A stretch of DNA of 64,000 nt from Paroceanicella profunda. Lineage in GTDB: Bacteria; Pseudomonadota; Alphaproteobacteria; Rhodobacterales; Rhodobacteraceae. This document shows positions 27,566-36,471 of this stretch, piece by piece (position 1 is the stretch's first letter; the number at the start of each line of letters is the position of its first letter). The DNA is taken from the NCBI RefSeq assembly GCF_005887635.2, contig NZ_CP040818.1, forward strand, positions 2,696,501 to 2,760,500, written 5' to 3'. Under the pieces are notes generated by a model. It was not told the DNA's origin. It did not search any database and saw only the letters and a list, made by a program, of their open reading frames with translations. Made by a program: the position numbers and the translations under genes.

Positions 27566-28753
27566 ATGACCAAGAAAAATGCTTTCGTCTGGGAAGACCC
27601 GCTGCTGCTCGAGGACATTCTGACCGAAGAGGAGCGCATGATCCGCGACACCGCGCGCGATTTCGCCCAGGAGGCCCTGCAGCCCCGCGTGATCGACGCC
27701 TACCGCGAGGAGACCACCGACCCGGGCATCTTCCGCGAGATGGGGGCGCTCGGCCTGCTCGGCCCCACGGTGCCGGAACAGTACGGCGGCGCAGGCGTGA
27801 ACTACGTCTCCTACGGGCTGATCGCCCGCGAGGTGGAGCGGGTGGATTCGGGCTACCGCTCGATGATGTCGGTGCAGTCCTCCCTCGTGATGCACCCGAT
27901 CAACGCCTATGGCTCCGAGGAGCAGAAGCAGAAATACCTGCCGAAACTGGCCAGCGGCGAGTGGATCGGCTGCTTCGGCCTCACCGAGCCCGATGCCGGC
28001 TCCGATCCGGCGGGGATGAAGACCGTCGCCACCCCCACGCAGGGCGGCTACATCCTCAAGGGCGCGAAGATGTGGATCTCCAACAGCCCGATCGCGGATG
28101 TCTTCGTGGTCTGGGCCAAGTCCAAGGCACATGACAACAAGATCCGCGGTTTCGTGCTGGAAAAGGGCATGAAGGGCCTCTCCGCCCCGAAGATCGGCGG
28201 GAAACTGTCGCTTCGCGCCTCCATCACCGGCGAGATCGTGATGGATGACGTGTTCGTGCCGGAAGAGAACATGTTCCCGGAGATCCAGGGCCTGGCCGGC
28301 CCCTTCGGCTGCCTCAACCGCGCGCGCTACGGCATCTCCTGGGGGGCGATGGGCGCCGCGGAGTTCTGCTGGCACGCCGCGCGCCAGTACGGGCTTGACC
28401 GCAGGCAGTTCGACAAGCCGCTGGCCCAGACCCAGCTCTTCCAGAAGAAGCTCGCCGACATGATGACCGAGATTACCCTCGGCCTGCTGGCCTCGCTGCG
28501 CGTGGGCCGGCTGTTCGACGAAGGCAAGATGGCCCCGGAGATGATCTCCATCGTGAAGCGCAACAACTGCGGCAAGGCGCTCGACATCGCCCGGATGGCG
28601 CGCGACATGCACGGCGGCAACGGCATCTCGGAAGAATTCCAGGTGATGCGCCACATGGTCAACCTCGAGACGGTGAACACCTACGAGGGCACCCATGACG
28701 TGCATGCGCTGATCCTGGGCCGCGCCCAGACCGGGCTGCAGGCGTTCTTCTGA
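27566..28753 (+). CDS. gcdH: Glutaryl-CoA dehydrogenase
   Basis: A 395-residue acyl-CoA dehydrogenase-fold flavoenzyme that oxidatively decarboxylates glutaryl-CoA to crotonyl-CoA in lysine/tryptophan/glutarate breakdown. Family signatures are [38 protein letters not shown] and [16 protein letters not shown]. The catalytic Glu lies in [16 protein letters not shown] near the C-terminus. The length is that of GcdH. The stop codon overlaps the start of the CoA-transferase gene by one base (TGATG). The divergent LysR gene probably controls both. Confidence 0.95.
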   Translation: MTKKNAFVWEDPLLLEDILTEEERMIRDTARDFAQEALQPRVIDAYREETTDPGIFREMGALGLLGPTVPEQYGGAGVNYVSYGLIAREVERVDSGYRSMMSVQSSLVMHPINAYGSEEQKQKYLPKLASGEWIGCFGLTEPDAGSDPAGMKTVATPTQGGYILKGAKMWISNSPIADVFVVWAKSKAHDNKIRGFVLEKGMKGLSAPKIGGKLSLRASITGEIVMDDVFVPEENMFPEIQGLAGPFGCLNRARYGISWGAMGAAEFCWHAARQYGLDRRQFDKPLAQTQLFQKKLADMMTEITLGLLASLRVGRLFDEGKMAPEMISIVKRNNCGKALDIARMARDMHGGNGISEEFQVMRHMVNLETVNTYEGTHDVHALILGRAQTGLQAFF

Positions 28754-29853
28754 TGGCAACGCCCCTCGAAGGCCTGAAGGTCGTCGAGCTTGCCCGCATT
28801 CTGGCCGGTCCGTGGATCGGCCAGACCCTCGCGGACCTCGGCGCCGACGTGATCAAGGTGGAGAGCCCGGACGGCGACGACACCCGCAAATGGGGCCCGC
28901 CCTTCGTGGGCGATACCGACACGGCGGCCTATTTCCACGCCTGCAACCGCGGCAAGACCTCGGTGACGGTGGATTTCAGCACGCCCGAGGGGCAGGCCGA
29001 GGTGCGCCGGCTGGTGGCCGACGCCGATGTTCTGGTGGAGAACTTCAAGGTCGGCGGCCTGAAGAAATACGGGCTGGACTATGCCAGCCTGCGGGAGGTG
29101 AACCCGCGCCTCGTCTATTGCTCGATCACCGGCTTCGGCCAGGACGGGCCCTACGCCCATCGCGCGGGCTATGACTTCATCATCCAGGGCATGTCGGGCA
29201 TGATGTCGCTCACCGGCGCGCCGGACGGCCAGCCGCAGAAGATTGGCGTGGCGATGGCCGACATCATGACCGCCACCTATGGCGTGATCGGCATCCTCTC
29301 GGCGCTGCACATGCGCGAGCGCACCGGGCGCGGCCAGCAGGTGGACATGGCGCTGTTCGACACCATGACCGGCGTGCTCGCCAACCAGGCGCTGAACTAC
29401 CTCACCACCGGCATCGCCCCCACCCGCATGGGCAACGCCCACCCCAACATCTCGCCCTACGAGGTGATGGAGACGTCCGACGGCCACCTGATCGTGGCGG
29501 TGGGCAATGACGGCCAGTTCGCGCGCTTCGCCGCCATCCTCGGCCTGCCGGCGCTGGCGGGCGACGAACGCTTCGCCACCAACGCGGCGCGCGTGGCGCA
29601 CCGGGGGGAGCTGACGGCGCTGCTCGTGGCCCAGACGAAGCTCCGGACCCGCGACGACCTGCTGGCGGCCATGGAGCGCGAAGGCGTGCCGGCCGGGCCG
29701 ATCAACACGCTTCAGGACGTGTTCAACGACCCCCAGATCATCCACCGCGGCATGAAGATCGACACGCCGACGGGGCCGGGGGTGCGCACGCCCATCCGCT
29801 TTTCGGAGGCGGAGCTGGCGTTGGAGAAGGGAGTGCCGGGGTTAGGGCCTTAG
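28753..29853 (+). CDS. Family III CoA-transferase (CaiB/BaiF), probably glutarate CoA-transferase
   Basis: A 366-residue class III CoA-transferase. The N-terminus (LEGLKVVELARILAGPWIGQ ... LGADVIKVESP) and the catalytic Asp in the motif AGYDFIIQG (about residue 141, after GFGQDGPYAHR) are diagnostic. Enzymes of this family exchange CoA between carboxylic acids through a glutamyl/aspartyl-CoA anhydride. Coupled translation with gcdH makes activation of glutarate to glutaryl-CoA (as in human SUGCT) the best inference. Its stop is only 5 bases from the stop of the convergent AT-rich ATPase gene. Confidence 0.9.
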   Translation: MATPLEGLKVVELARILAGPWIGQTLADLGADVIKVESPDGDDTRKWGPPFVGDTDTAAYFHACNRGKTSVTVDFSTPEGQAEVRRLVADADVLVENFKVGGLKKYGLDYASLREVNPRLVYCSITGFGQDGPYAHRAGYDFIIQGMSGMMSLTGAPDGQPQKIGVAMADIMTATYGVIGILSALHMRERTGRGQQVDMALFDTMTGVLANQALNYLTTGIAPTRMGNAHPNISPYEVMETSDGHLIVAVGNDGQFARFAAILGLPALAGDERFATNAARVAHRGELTALLVAQTKLRTRDDLLAAMEREGVPAGPINTLQDVFNDPQIIHRGMKIDTPTGPGVRTPIRFSEAELALEKGVPGLGP

Positions 29854-29858
29854 TGTAG

Positions 29859-31145
29859 TCAGAAGGCATAGCCGCCCTTAGGGCGAGCAGTCGGGTGATC
29901 GGCTTCGAGCTCAATACCTGCCTGCTCGGCCTTCAAGCGTACGTAGCCCCGTATCATCTTCTCGGTGAACTCGTACCAGCCTTGCCTAGACCCCGTAAGT
30001 ATGCACCCGTGGCTTTCCTTTTTAAGAGAATTCATTCTACTGTTGAATCGCTCTCTCGATATTGGGTTCTTATCAAGATTTCTCATGATCTTCTCGTATG
30101 ATTTGAATATATTCGCGCTGCTTCTTTTTAATTCGTGACCATCTGCCGCTGCCCAAAGTATTTCTGCGTATTCATCTGAGTATTTCTGAGTGGCTCTTTC
30201 GTAAGGTGCTCTAAGCTTCATTTCCATGGATTCTGCAGCTTGCGACATTGCTCGTTCGAAAAGCTTTGATATAGGGGTATTAGCTCCCTCACTCTCAAAA
30301 ATAATCCAGAATAGCTTCTCAGAAATAAAATGAATATAATGCGGAAATCCATCACTAATTCGGGCAATTCTAATCATCGTGTCCCGATCGACTTCTAGCC
30401 CCAGAGTTTCAGCAGCATGAGAAACGATTTCATCGCGCGCCTCAAACGGCAACCTTTCAAGCCCGACTGTGTGGAAATATCGATCCGAACTCGCGTGCGC
30501 AGCCATGATTGCGTCAACGCTCTCTCCGATCCCGCAGAAAATAAACTTCGCGTCTATGTGGCGATCTGAAATCTGTTTCACAAAGTTTGTGAAGTTAATT
30601 TGTTCGTCATGATTTGTAATGAGATCGAATTCATCGATCACAATTACTGGAGAGTCCCCCAAGATTGTACCAAGATGGCGTATTATCGACACGCATTCGT
30701 TGATCGATGTAGGGTCGTCAAGTCGACCTTGCTCCACCTTTTCAGATCTCTCCGCGGAAAGTATCTTGTTTGCAAAGCCAATTTTTTTCTCGATAATTTT
30801 CGAGCGAATTGATGGATCTGTATTACAGGCTTCACTAAGTATATCTTTGATCACGCTTTCGAGTGTGCTGCTTTCATCGCAACCTACGATGATTGGATCG
30901 GTCTTTCCGGAGATCACATACGCTGCAGTTTGAGCCAAGGAAGATTTTCCAACCCCACGAAAGCCATGAATTAGCACGTGGCGACCAGGTTGGAACAACG
31001 CCTTTCGGATACCATCAAGCTGTTGCTGACGTCCACGCAAGAATTCTTCAGAATGAAGTGGTCGCGAAGGAGAAAGTACCTGCGAAAGCTTTCGTCCGAA
31101 TTCACTTTGCTTTTCGAAAGCTTCCGACGCGCTTATTGTGCTCAA
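29859..31145 (-). CDS. AAA ATPase of unknown role, AT-rich, probably acquired
   Basis: A 428-residue P-loop ATPase unlike its neighbours in base composition: by eye roughly mid-40s percent GC with many A/T-ending codons, against about 70 percent on both sides. Walker A is GFRGVGKSS (residues 61-69), Walker B VIVIDEFD (167-174), a sensor 1-like strand FIFCGIGES follows, and a sensor 2-like segment ARISDGFPHYIHF occurs near residue 270. The C-terminal 120 residues may be a winged-helix module. This order resembles ORC/Cdc6-like and STAND-type ATPases. The start is TTG at 31145, with GAGGAGG seven bases upstream. It lies 39 bp after lepA on the same strand. No integrase or partner gene is present. 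A role in defence, replication or DNA binding is guesswork. Confidence 0.8.
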   Translation of the reverse strand: MSTISASEAFEKQSEFGRKLSQVLSPSRPLHSEEFLRGRQQQLDGIRKALFQPGRHVLIHGFRGVGKSSLAQTAAYVISGKTDPIIVGCDESSTLESVIKDILSEACNTDPSIRSKIIEKKIGFANKILSAERSEKVEQGRLDDPTSINECVSIIRHLGTILGDSPVIVIDEFDLITNHDEQINFTNFVKQISDRHIDAKFIFCGIGESVDAIMAAHASSDRYFHTVGLERLPFEARDEIVSHAAETLGLEVDRDTMIRIARISDGFPHYIHFISEKLFWIIFESEGANTPISKLFERAMSQAAESMEMKLRAPYERATQKYSDEYAEILWAAADGHELKRSSANIFKSYEKIMRNLDKNPISRERFNSRMNSLKKESHGCILTGSRQGWYEFTEKMIRGYVRLKAEQAGIELEADHPTARPKGGYAF

Positions 31146-31165
31146 TCTAACGCCTCCTCACCCAT
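31142..31165 (-). CDS. Seven-codon upstream ORF overlapping the TTG start of the AAA gene
   Basis: ATG at 31165 reads MGEEALD and stops at TGA (31144-31142), which overlaps the TTG start at 31145-31143 (sequence ATTGA). Its GAGGAG codons double as the Shine-Dalgarno sequence of the ATPase gene. It could couple translation or be fortuitous. Confidence 0.25.
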   Translation of the reverse strand: MGEEALD

Positions 31166-31184
31166 GGTGACGAGAGTGTAGAGC

Positions 31185-32984
31185 CTACCCGTCCATCTTC
31201 AGCGCATTGATGAACGCTTCCTGCGGAATATCCACCTTGCCGAACTGGCGCATCTTCTTCTTGCCGGCCTTCTGCTTGTCCAGCAGCTTGCGCTTGCGGG
31301 TGGCGTCGCCGCCGTAGCATTTGGCGGTCACGTCCTTGCGCAGGGCGGAGATGGTTTCGCGGGCGATCACGCGGCCGCCGATGGCCGCCTGGATCGGCAC
31401 CTTGAACATGTGCTGGGGGATCAGCTCCTTGAGCTTCTCGCACATGGAGCGGCCGCGGGCCTCGGCCTTGGAGCGGTGCACGATGATCGAGAGCGCGTCC
31501 ACCGGCTCGTCGTTCACCAGGATCGACATCTTGACGAGCTGCTCCTGCTTGTAGCCGGAGATGGCGTAGTCGAAGCTCGCATAGCCCTTGGTGACCGATT
31601 TCAGCCGGTCGTAGAAGTCGAACACCACCTCGTTGAGCGGCAGCTCGTAGACCACCATGGCGCGGGCGCCGGCGTAGGTGAGGTCGAGCTGCACGCCGCG
31701 CCGGTCCTGGCAGAGCTTCAGGACGTCGCCGAGGAACTCGTCCGGCACCATGATGGTGGCCTTGATCCAGGGCTCCTCGATACGGTCGATCTGGGTGACC
31801 TCCGGCAGGTCGGCCGGGTTGTGCAGCTCCGACATCGTGCCGTCGATCAGGTGCAGGTGATAGACCACCGAGGGCGCGGTGGTGATCAGGTCGATGTCGT
31901 ACTCGCGCTCCAGCCGGTCACGGATCACCTCGAGGTGCAAGAGCCCGAGGAAGCCGCAGCGGAAGCCGAAGCCGAGAGCCGCGGAGGTTTCCATCTCGTA
32001 GCTGAAGGAAGCGTCGTTGAGCGCGAGCTTCTCGATCGCGTCGCGCATGTCGTCGAAATCGTTGGTGTCCACCGGGAACAGGCCGCAGAACACCACCGGC
32101 TGCGCGGGCTTGAAGCCGGGCAGGGGCGTTTCGCACTGGCGGCGTTCATGGGTGATGGTGTCGCCCACGCGGGTGTCGCGCACCTGCTTGATCGAGGCGG
32201 TGAGGAAGCCGATCTCGCCCGGGCCCAGTTCCTCGACCGTCAGCATCGCCGGGCAGAACACGCCGATCCGGTCAAGCTGGTAGGTCGCCTTGGTCTGCAT
32301 CATGCGGACCTTGTCGTTCTTGCGCAGCACGCCGTCGATGATGCGCACCAGCACCACCACGCCGAGGTAGGAATCGTACCAGCTGTCGACCAGCATGGCC
32401 TTCAGCGGCGCGTCGCGGTCGCCCTTGGGCGCGGGCAGGCGGGTGACGATGGCCTCCAGCACGTCCGGAATGCCCAGGCCGGTCTTGGCCGAGATCATCA
32501 CCGCCTGCGAGGCGTCGATGCCGATCACGTCCTCGATCTGCTCGCGCACGCGCTCGGGCTCGGCGGCCGGCAGGTCCACCTTGTTCAGCACCGGGACGAT
32601 CTCATGGTCCGCGTCGATGGCCTGGTAGACGTTGGCGAGCGTCTGCGCCTCCACACCCTGGGAGGCGTCGACCACCAGCAGCGAGCCCTCGACCGCGCGC
32701 ATGGAGCGGGAGACCTCGTAGGCGAAGTCCACGTGGCCGGGCGTGTCGATCAGGTTGAGCGTGTAGTGCTCGCCGTCCTTCGCCGTGTATTCCAGGCGCA
32801 CGGTCTGCGCCTTGATGGTGATGCCGCGCTCCCGCTCCAGGTCCATGGAGTCGAGCACCTGCGCCTTCATCTCACGGTCGGTGAGCGCGCCGGTGGACTG
32901 GATCAGACGGTCGGCGAGCGTCGATTTCCCATGGTCGATATGGGCGACGATCGAGAAGTTGCGGATTTTCGAGAGCTCGGTCAT
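31185..32984 (-). CDS. lepA: Elongation factor 4 (ribosomal back-translocase LepA)
   Basis: A 599-residue translational GTPase. G1 is [11 protein letters not shown]2/G3 include RERGITI and DTPGHVDF, and G4 NKVDLP. The family-specific C-terminal end is intact ([20 protein letters not shown] ... INALKMDG). LepA acts on stalled or mistranslocated ribosomes and supports initiation. Length is normal. The cyclase gene lies 33 bp upstream on the same strand and the AAA ATPase 39 bp downstream. Confidence 0.97.
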   Translation of the reverse strand: MTELSKIRNFSIVAHIDHGKSTLADRLIQSTGALTDREMKAQVLDSMDLERERGITIKAQTVRLEYTAKDGEHYTLNLIDTPGHVDFAYEVSRSMRAVEGSLLVVDASQGVEAQTLANVYQAIDADHEIVPVLNKVDLPAAEPERVREQIEDVIGIDASQAVMISAKTGLGIPDVLEAIVTRLPAPKGDRDAPLKAMLVDSWYDSYLGVVVLVRIIDGVLRKNDKVRMMQTKATYQLDRIGVFCPAMLTVEELGPGEIGFLTASIKQVRDTRVGDTITHERRQCETPLPGFKPAQPVVFCGLFPVDTNDFDDMRDAIEKLALNDASFSYEMETSAALGFGFRCGFLGLLHLEVIRDRLEREYDIDLITTAPSVVYHLHLIDGTMSELHNPADLPEVTQIDRIEEPWIKATIMVPDEFLGDVLKLCQDRRGVQLDLTYAGARAMVVYELPLNEVVFDFYDRLKSVTKGYASFDYAISGYKQEQLVKMSILVNDEPVDALSIIVHRSKAEARGRSMCEKLKELIPQHMFKVPIQAAIGGRVIARETISALRKDVTAKCYGGDATRKRKLLDKQKAGKKKMRQFGKVDIPQEAFINALKMDG

Positions 32985-33017
32985 GGGACCGGCTTATGAG
33001 GCCGTTTGTGCGACGCG

Positions 33018-34121
33018 TCAAGCGGGGTTCGCGGGCTCCGCCGGGGCGCGGCGGCGGCGCAGCGTGGCGGGTCGCCGCAGGCGCAGCGCAAGCGGCTTGC
33101 GCCCGGGCGCCGGGCCGATATCCACGGCGCAGAGGCCGATGTCCTGGCCGCGTCCGCGCAGCGGGTGCTGCCCCAGGGCGCGCAGGGTGAGGCCTTCGGG
33201 CGGCGTGAGCCGTGCGGCGATTTCGGCGGAGACCAGGGTCGGCTCGTCCAGCACCCGGCACATCTCCTCGATGCGCGCCGTGGTGTTCACCGTGTCGCCG
33301 AAATAGGTGATCTTGTGGTGTTCCACCCCGACCTCGGCCACGATGACCGGCCCGCCGTGCAGCGCGGCGCGCAGCACCGGAACCGTGCCGAAACGGGCCT
33401 GCCACCAGTCCGCCCGCGACGATACCGCGGCCAGGATGTCGCGCAGGCAGGTGAGGCATTGCGCCCGGTGCAGGCCCTCCGCCATCGTCCAGCTGATGAT
33501 CGCGGCGTCGCCGATGAGGTCCTCCACCGAGCCGTGGTTGTCGCGCACCGGCTCCTCCATGGCCGAGAACAGCGCCGAGAGCAGTTCCATGACCTTCAGG
33601 TCGCCGTGCCGCTCGGCATAGGCGGAGGAGCCCGCGAGATCGATGAACAGGAAGATCCGTTCCTCGCGCACCGGGCGGCGGTATCGGCCGATCATCAGGC
33701 TCTTGAACCGGTGGTGGCCGATGAGGTCGCGCACCCGCAGCGTGGCGGTCACCAGGGTGCAGGTCGCAAGGCCGTAGATGATGCCGGAGATGCCGGGCAG
33801 CGCCGCCACCCGCCAGCTCTCGTTCGCCAGGCCCGCCGCCCACATCAGGCTGCCGACGACGCAGAAGGACGCGGAGAGCATCAGCCCGTAGGCGATCGTC
33901 TCCACCAGCAGGTAGGCGAGGGTGGGCAGTTCCAGGATGCGCCGCCGCAGCCGCCGCAGGATCACGCCCCGCTCCAGCGCGATGATCGGCAGGCACATGA
34001 CGGTGGCATAGACCGCCCCGAGGACGGGAGACCCGTAGATCACCCAGGAATACAGCAATCCGCTGAGGGCCACGGTGGCGGTGATGGCGATCCACGGGTT
34101 CTGGGGCGGGCGAAACTTCAT
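33018..34121 (-). CDS. Membrane-bound class III adenylate/guanylate cyclase
   Basis: 367 residues from the ATG at 34121. Several hydrophobic segments fill residues 8-130 (WIAITATVALSGLLYSWVIY, then PTLAYLLVETIAYGLMLSAS), and the cyclase domain follows from about 150. The first catalytic Asp is in LFIDLAGSSAY, the second in EDLIGDAAIISW, and the Asn/Arg pair in DTVNTTARIEE. All core residues are present. The C-terminus is Arg-rich. It differs from the soluble cyclase at 18687, so the organism has at least two separately built cyclases. Product and signal are unknown. The longer upstream open frame is not coding by composition. Confidence 0.85.
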   Translation of the reverse strand: MKFRPPQNPWIAITATVALSGLLYSWVIYGSPVLGAVYATVMCLPIIALERGVILRRLRRRILELPTLAYLLVETIAYGLMLSASFCVVGSLMWAAGLANESWRVAALPGISGIIYGLATCTLVTATLRVRDLIGHHRFKSLMIGRYRRPVREERIFLFIDLAGSSAYAERHGDLKVMELLSALFSAMEEPVRDNHGSVEDLIGDAAIISWTMAEGLHRAQCLTCLRDILAAVSSRADWWQARFGTVPVLRAALHGGPVIVAEVGVEHHKITYFGDTVNTTARIEEMCRVLDEPTLVSAEIAARLTPPEGLTLRALGQHPLRGRGQDIGLCAVDIGPAPGRKPLALRLRRPATLRRRRAPAEPANPA

Positions 34122-34473
34122 GCGCGGAGGCCATCCTGCCGGAAAGAGATGCGCCGAAGGTAACCATTGCCGCCCGGTGTTTCCAGCGGTGCGGCCGCCC
34201 GGGCGGTTGCAGGTGCGAAGTGCCCCCGGCCTCGGGCGGGGGACGCTTCGCCGGGCGGGCCCTCCGGGCGCGTCCCTGCCCGGCCTCCTGAAGGCGCCAC
34301 GACCCGGCCGGCGCGCAGCGGTTCTCACCCCTCTCCGGAGGGCACCCGGCACGGGGGCGGCCGGCGCCGTGTCACCTGCGCGCGCCATGCATAGCCGCTA
34401 TTGCAGCGCGGCAATTGACGCCGCAGCGCAGCAGGTGCATTCGGAAAAGCGTGTGGCACAAGGACCTTCCCAG
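34122..34473. other. Divergent intergenic region, cyclase / MFS
   Basis: 352 bp between divergent starts. Nothing beyond likely promoters was recognised; a weak TTGACG-N17-CATTCG at 34415-34443 could serve the MFS gene. Confidence 0.3.
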
Positions 34474-35652
34474 ATGACGATGACCCTTCAGGACGTCCCC
34501 CGCTCCCCCGATCTCAGGCGCAGCCTGGCGCTGGCGGTGCTGGTGCTGGCGGCCTTCGCCATCGGCACGGCGGAATTCGTGGTAATGGGTCTGCTGCCCG
34601 ACATGGCCGCGGACCTCTCGGTGTCGATTCCGGCGGCGGGGATGCTGGTGACGGGCTATGCCCTCGGCGTGGTGCTGGGCGGCCCGCCGCTCGCCATCCT
34701 CACCGGGCGGATGGCCGACAAGCGCACGCTCACGCTGCTGGTGGGGGTGTTCGTGGTCGGCAACATCGCCTGCGCGCTGGCGCCGGATTACTGGTCGCTG
34801 CTGGTGGCGCGCTGCATCACCGCCACGGTGCACGGCGCCTTCTTCGGCGCGGCGCTCACCGTGGCGGGCGGCCTGGCCCGGCCGGGGCGCGAGGGCCGGG
34901 CCATCGCGCTGGTCTTCTCCGGCGTGACGCTGGCCAACGTGGCGGGCGTGCCGCTGGGCACCATGCTGGGGCAATGGGCCGACTGGCGGGCGGTCTTCGG
35001 CGTGGTGGCGCTGATCGGCACGGTGGCACTGGTGGGCATCCGCCTCGCGGTGCCGCGGGGCGTGGCCCGGCCGGGGGTGCGCATGCTGGGCGAACTCTCG
35101 GTGCTGCGCGACCGCGAGGTGCTGCGCGCCCTCGCCATCACCGTGTTCGGCTTCGGCGGCGTGTTCACGCTCTTCACCTACATCGCGCCGATCCTCACCG
35201 AGCGCTCGGGCCTCGCGCCCGAATGGGTGGGGCCGGTGCTCACGCTCATGGGCGTGGGGGCGACCTGCGGCCTCGCCCTCGCCGGCTGGATGGCGGATCG
35301 CTCGGCGCGCCGGGCGCTGCTCATTCTGCTCGGGGCGCTGGTGGTGGCCTTCCTCGGCTTCGCGCTGTTCATGGACACTGCGCTGGCCGCGGTGGCGGGC
35401 GTGTTCCTCATCGCGGTCTTCGGCTTCGGTGCCACGGCGCCGCTGCAGAGCTTCGCCATGCAGGCCGCCGCCGCCGCACCCCGGTTGGGCGGCACCTTCA
35501 ACCAGAGCGCCTTCAACCTCGGCAATGCCGGGGGTGCGGCGCTCGGCGGCGGGCTGATCGGGCTCGGCGCGGGCTACGGCATGGTGGCCGTGGCCGCGGC
35601 CCTGGTGGCGGCGGTGGCCATCCTGCTGCTCATGGGCGCGCCGCGTCGCTGA
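34474..35652 (+). CDS. MFS transporter, DHA1 family (AraJ/PbuE-like)
   Basis: A 392-residue carrier with 12 predicted segments. The ATG at 34474 follows AGGA at nine bases and begins just ahead of segment 1. The DHA1 signatures FAIGTAEFVVMGLLPDMA and the loop 2-3 motif LAILTGRMADKRTL are clear. Family members export sugars, purines or drugs. No substrate can be assigned from sequence or context. Confidence 0.88.
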   Translation: MTMTLQDVPRSPDLRRSLALAVLVLAAFAIGTAEFVVMGLLPDMAADLSVSIPAAGMLVTGYALGVVLGGPPLAILTGRMADKRTLTLLVGVFVVGNIACALAPDYWSLLVARCITATVHGAFFGAALTVAGGLARPGREGRAIALVFSGVTLANVAGVPLGTMLGQWADWRAVFGVVALIGTVALVGIRLAVPRGVARPGVRMLGELSVLRDREVLRALAITVFGFGGVFTLFTYIAPILTERSGLAPEWVGPVLTLMGVGATCGLALAGWMADRSARRALLILLGALVVAFLGFALFMDTALAAVAGVFLIAVFGFGATAPLQSFAMQAAAAAPRLGGTFNQSAFNLGNAGGAALGGGLIGLGAGYGMVAVAAALVAAVAILLLMGAPRR

Positions 35653-35689
35653 GCCGGCCCGGCGGCACCGGCGCCGGCCCGGATCGGGC

Positions 35690-36301
35690 TCAGCGCGTCA
35701 CAAGCGCCACCGCGGCGCCGGCCATCGCCACGCTGCTGCCCCGGTTCACCGCCCGCGCCGCGCGCGGCGTGGTGAACAGCCGGCGCGCCCGGGCGGCGAG
35801 CAGCGCGTAGCCTCCCATCACCGCCGTGAGCGCGAGGGCGACCGTGAGCGCCAGCTCGGCATATCCCGCGAGGGTGATCGCCTCCACATCCACCACGCTG
35901 GGCAGCAGGGCGAGGAAGAACACCATCGCCTTCGGGTTCCCGAGGTTGATCGACAGGCCGGTGAGGAACAGGCGCCAGCCGCGCTCGGCCGGGGCGGGGG
36001 CAGCGCTGCGCAGCCCGGGGGCGGCGCGCCAGAGTTTCCACGCGAGCCACAGCAGGTAGGCGGCACCCGCCCAGCGGACCACGGTGAAGACCGGGCCCAG
36101 CGCGGCCGCCAGCGCCGCGAGCCCGGTGACTGCCAGGGTCAGCCAGCACAGCGCGCCGGTGAGGAAGCCGCCGATGAAGGCCGGCGTGCCGCGCGGGCCC
36201 CGCACCAGCACGCGGGAGACCAGCGCCGTCACCCCCGGGCCGGGGACGATCAGCACCGCGAGATAGGCGAGCGCGAAGACGAGAAGCGAGGGGAGGGGCA
36301 T
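35690..36301 (-). CDS. LysE/RhtB-family amino-acid exporter
   Basis: A 203-residue protein with six hydrophobic segments. The family signature VPGPGVTALVSRVLVRGPR occurs near residue 20 and SINLGNPKAMVFFLALLP near residue 115. The ATG at 36301 gives the normal length. It lies 170 bp downstream of the ornithine decarboxylase gene on the same strand, so export of a basic amino acid or related metabolite is possible; this is only suggested by position. Confidence 0.9.
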   Translation of the reverse strand: MPLPSLLVFALAYLAVLIVPGPGVTALVSRVLVRGPRGTPAFIGGFLTGALCWLTLAVTGLAALAAALGPVFTVVRWAGAAYLLWLAWKLWRAAPGLRSAAPAPAERGWRLFLTGLSINLGNPKAMVFFLALLPSVVDVEAITLAGYAELALTVALALTAVMGGYALLAARARRLFTTPRAARAVNRGSSVAMAGAAVALVTR

Positions 36302-36471
36302 GGGCCGGCACCTGTGCGGAAAGCACGCCGGCTGCCGTGCAACGGGGTGGCTGCGTGCGTGGGGGACTGCGCGCGGCAGGCCCGCACGCGGGATCACTCC
36401 AGCAGAAACGACAGCGCCGCGCAAGGCCAATGGCCCGCGCGGCGCCGGAGGCAGGCCTCAGCCGCCTCGTG

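Noticed and set aside
29854..31184. Complete genomic island or prophage remnant
   Set aside because: Only one foreign-looking gene is present, without integrase, attachment-site repeats or tRNA.
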